NCBI GenBank assembly: GCA_044432805.1
Contig: JAWXUI010000011.1
Coordinates: 1-35,104 of the forward strand
Source: CAYJEO01 sp044432805
GTDB lineage: Bacteria > Bacillota_I > Bacilli_A > RF39 > UBA660
Reading direction: 5' to 3'
Length of the DNA stretch: 35,104 nt
Shown here in pieces: positions 33,214 through 35,104 of the stretch. The first letter of the stretch is position 1; each line of letters begins with the position of its first letter. The position numbers and the translations under genes are program-made. A model generated the notes under the pieces. It ran no database searches and was not told the DNA's origin. It saw nothing but the letters and a program-made list of their open reading frames with translations.

Positions 33214-34746
33214 ATGAAAAACGAAGAAAGTGCAAAACTATTAAAAGAACTATTTAATGAAAAATATAATATTTCATATGAAAATCTAAATTATAATGAA
33301 GAAGAATTTTATTATGAATTTAAAATATTAGAAACAATAAGTGAAAATGATTTTTTAACAATAGAAAAAGAATTAAAAAAACGAAACAAACAATTATTTA
33401 TTAAATTATTAAGAATAAGCTCAGTTTATTTAAATGGAAACGCAAATAATGAAATGATTACAAGAATAGTTGGAAAAAGTTTTTTAAACGAACTAGAATT
33501 AAATGAATATTTAGAAAAACTAAAAGAAGCAAAAGAAAGAGATCATAGAAAAATAGGTCAAGAACTAGACTTGTTTTGCTTTTCTGATTATGTAGGAGCA
33601 GGACTACCATTATATACACCAAGAGGAACAATTGTTAAAGACCAACTACAAAAAGAAATAGAAAGAGTTTGTCGAAACTATGGATTTGAAAAAGTATCTT
33701 GTCCATCCTTAGCAGACATATCATTATTTGAAACTTCAGGACACGCAAAAAAATTCAATGAAGAACTATTTAGAGTACATTCATTAAAAGGACATGAATT
33801 TGCCCTTAAACCTGTTCAATGTCCACATCACACACAAATATATGCATCTAAATTAAGAAGTTACAAAGACTTGCCAATAAGATATATGGAATCAGATAAA
33901 CAATATCGAGCTGAATTACAAGGCGCTGTTGGAGGGTTATCAAGAGTATATGCAATAACAGTAGAAGACGGACATTCTTTTTGTCGAGTTGACCAAGTTA
34001 AACAAGAAGTAATTAATATGTGTAACTTAATAAAAGAATTTTATACAAACATGGGATTGTTTGAAAATAATTGGATTTCGCTATCACTAAGAGATTATGA
34101 AAATCCAGACAAATATATAGGAGTTAAAGAAGACTGGGAAGTTTGTGAAAAAATGCTTGAAGAAGTGTGTGAAGAACTAGAACTAAACGCAATTAAATGC
34201 GAAGGGGAAGCCGCATTATATGGACCTAAAATAGATTTTATGTTTAAAGATGCATTTGGAAGAGAAATACAAATACCAACAGTTCAACTAGATTTTGCAA
34301 CACCAAAAAGATTTAATCTAAGCTATATAGATGAATTTCAAAATAAACAAACACCAGTTATGGTACATAGGGCAGTATTAGGATCTTATGAAAGATTTTT
34401 AGTGTTGTTATTAGAAAAATTTAAAGGAGTACTTCCAATTTGGTTATCACCAGTTCAAGCAAATATAATTCCTATAAATATGAATTATCATAATGAATAT
34501 GCACAAAAAATAAAAAAACTATTATTAGATGAAGAGATAAGAGTTAATTTAGACGATAATCAAGAAAGTTTTAAAAAGAAATTAAAAAATAATTATATTC
34601 TAAAAAATCCTATTACTATTATAATAGGAGATAACGAAAGAGATAATAATTTAATTAGTTTTAAAAAATTAGGACAAGAAGAAACATTTACTTTTTCTAT
34701 TGATGAATTTATTAAATATATAAAAGAAGAAATTAAAAAAAGATAA
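33214..34746 (+). CDS. thrS: Threonyl-tRNA synthetase lacking TGS and editing domains
   Basis: 510 aa against about 640 for ordinary bacterial ThrRS. Class II catalytic domain: YTPRG motif 1 region, zinc ligands in PVQCPHH (Cys203), EDGHSF (His254) and VMVHRAVLGS (His384), motif 2 QYRAELQGAVGGLSRV, motif 3 HRAVLGSYERF. The anticodon-binding domain (about 407-510) is present. The N-terminus has no TGS domain. Only fragments around the editing (N2) domain remain (FYYEFKILE...NDFLTIEKELK joined to NEMITRIVGKSF and AKERDHRKIGQEL); the HxxxH and CxxxH editing centre is absent. Similar loss is known in yeast mitochondrial and some mycoplasma ThrRS. ATG behind AAAAGAGGA; T-box regulated. Confidence 0.93.
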   Translation: MKNEESAKLLKELFNEKYNISYENLNYNEEEFYYEFKILETISENDFLTIEKELKKRNKQLFIKLLRISSVYLNGNANNEMITRIVGKSFLNELELNEYLEKLKEAKERDHRKIGQELDLFCFSDYVGAGLPLYTPRGTIVKDQLQKEIERVCRNYGFEKVSCPSLADISLFETSGHAKKFNEELFRVHSLKGHEFALKPVQCPHHTQIYASKLRSYKDLPIRYMESDKQYRAELQGAVGGLSRVYAITVEDGHSFCRVDQVKQEVINMCNLIKEFYTNMGLFENNWISLSLRDYENPDKYIGVKEDWEVCEKMLEEVCEELELNAIKCEGEAALYGPKIDFMFKDAFGREIQIPTVQLDFATPKRFNLSYIDEFQNKQTPVMVHRAVLGSYERFLVLLLEKFKGVLPIWLSPVQANIIPINMNYHNEYAQKIKKLLLDEEIRVNLDDNQESFKKKLKNNYILKNPITIIIGDNERDNNLISFKKLGQEETFTFSIDEFIKYIKEEIKKR

Positions 34747-34757
34747 TTTCTTTTTTT
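34736..34757 (+). terminator. AT-only terminator after thrS
   Basis: AAAAAAGA-TAATT-TCTTTTTT overlaps the stop codon. The stem is weak but the T run is clear. Confidence 0.5.
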
Positions 34758-34855
34758 ATTGCTAATTATAAAAAAAATAATAAATTAAAAGGAAATATAA
34801 ACTTTACAAAGTATCATTTATTTGGGATAAAAATAAATAGAAAAGAGGAAAGTTT

Positions 34856-35104
34856 ATAGAAAATATAAAAACATTTGGAGGATTAACATACGATGTAGTG
34901 TTTAAAAAGTTCTTTACAGAACAAAAAGAAATATTAGCTAAATTAATAAGTGAGATAATAAATATAAAAATAAAACAAGAAGATATTAATTTTATAAATA
35001 TTGAACATATGGGTAATACTAAAGATAATAAAAAATCCCTATTAGATTTAGAAGTTAAATTACCTAATGGAGAATATATTATAATAGAAATGCAAAATGG
35101 ATTT
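34856..35104 (+). CDS. Rpn/PD-(D/E)XK-family transposase-like nuclease, 3' partial, no normal start
   Basis: 83 codons to the window end. TYDVVFKKFFTEQKEILAKL (near residues 10-29) and KSLLDLEVKLPNGEYIIIEM followed by QNGF are the signature of the Rpn / PD-(D/E)XK nuclease-transposase family (D-x-V-F-K, L-D-x-x-V, I-E-M-Q), often seen in mobile or decaying copies. The frame is closed upstream by TAG at 34841, and between that and the conserved Asp there is no ATG, GTG or TTG. The position expected for the start, 5 bases after GAGGAAA, is ATA (34856-34858), so the gene may use a rare start, be a decayed copy, or carry a base error. TTTACA-17-GATAAA (34812-34840) could be its promoter. Confidence 0.7.
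   Translation, partial: MENIKTFGGLTYDVVFKKFFTEQKEILAKLISEIINIKIKQEDINFINIEHMGNTKDNKKSLLDLEVKLPNGEYIIIEMQNGF

Noticed and set aside
1..35104. Mycoplasma/Spiroplasma genetic code (TGA = Trp)
   Set aside because: TGA is a plausible stop for hsdS, the 9810 gene and the 25887 gene, and all Trp codons read in conserved motifs are TGG.
1..35104. tRNA or rRNA genes
   Set aside because: No cloverleaf with GTTCRANNC-type T arm or rRNA-like sequence was noticed. GGTACC elements belong to the T-boxes. A tRNAscan run would be decisive.

Overview
The window is very AT-rich, Bacillota-type DNA. Three aminoacyl-tRNA synthetase genes are preceded by T-box leaders, Shine-Dalgarno sites are strong, and TATAAT-type promoters are common. 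TGA is used as a stop (hsdS, the 9810 gene, the 25887 gene) and Trp is TGG, so the standard code applies and Mycoplasma/Spiroplasma are excluded. Clostripain-like peptidase, rubredoxin/ferredoxin genes and many lineage-specific unknowns suggest an anaerobic, probably gut-associated, Mollicutes-related or Erysipelotrichia-like Bacillota. That placement is inference.

Left part (1-15.7 kb). A membrane-anchored C11 protease cut by the window edge and a GNAT acetyltransferase come first. T-box-valS follows, then a minus-strand run of a zinc-ribbon unknown, a small unknown, a TIM-barrel isomerase/endonuclease-IV-like protein and a second GNAT. Next is a tightly coupled plus-strand trio: M1-like metallopeptidase, unknown, APH-type kinase. 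T-box-tyrS with a downstream unknown runs on the minus strand, followed by an unknown and a second HExxH protein.

Centre (16.1-26.95 kb). A seven-gene defence operon has one obvious promoter and one terminator: hsdM, hsdS, a PrrC-like anticodon nuclease, hsdR, a HEPN-domain protein, an OLD-type ATPase-TOPRIM protein and a minimal UvrD-like helicase. The first four reproduce the E. coli EcoprrI/PrrC arrangement (type IC restriction enzyme guarded by a tRNA-cutting toxin). HsdS carries a 12-bp tandem repeat of the EcoR124 TAEL kind. The last three form a Gabija-like ATPase-TOPRIM/helicase pair with an extra HEPN RNase candidate in front. This three-gene arrangement is the best candidate for an under-described system.

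Right part (27-35.1 kb). After an intergenic region with a perfect 11-6-11 bp dyad come a coiled-coil protein with a possible RelE-like C-terminus, a HAD-like phosphatase, a rubredoxin-helix-rubredoxin protein next to a ferredoxin, an unknown, an ABM monooxygenase and a crotonase-family enzyme. T-box-thrS follows, encoding a ThrRS without TGS and editing domains, and then the start of an Rpn/PD-(D/E)XK transposase-like gene that lacks a normal start codon.

Other points. All three T-box leaders are followed, after the terminator, by a second strong ribosome-binding site and a short ORF carrying cognate codons (YYY for tyrS, VRV for valS, T for thrS). This may be a second, translation-level layer of control. 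By eye, third-position composition of the plus strand is G/T-rich at about 4-15 kb and A/C-rich at about 29-35 kb, as if replication strand polarity changes across the defence island.
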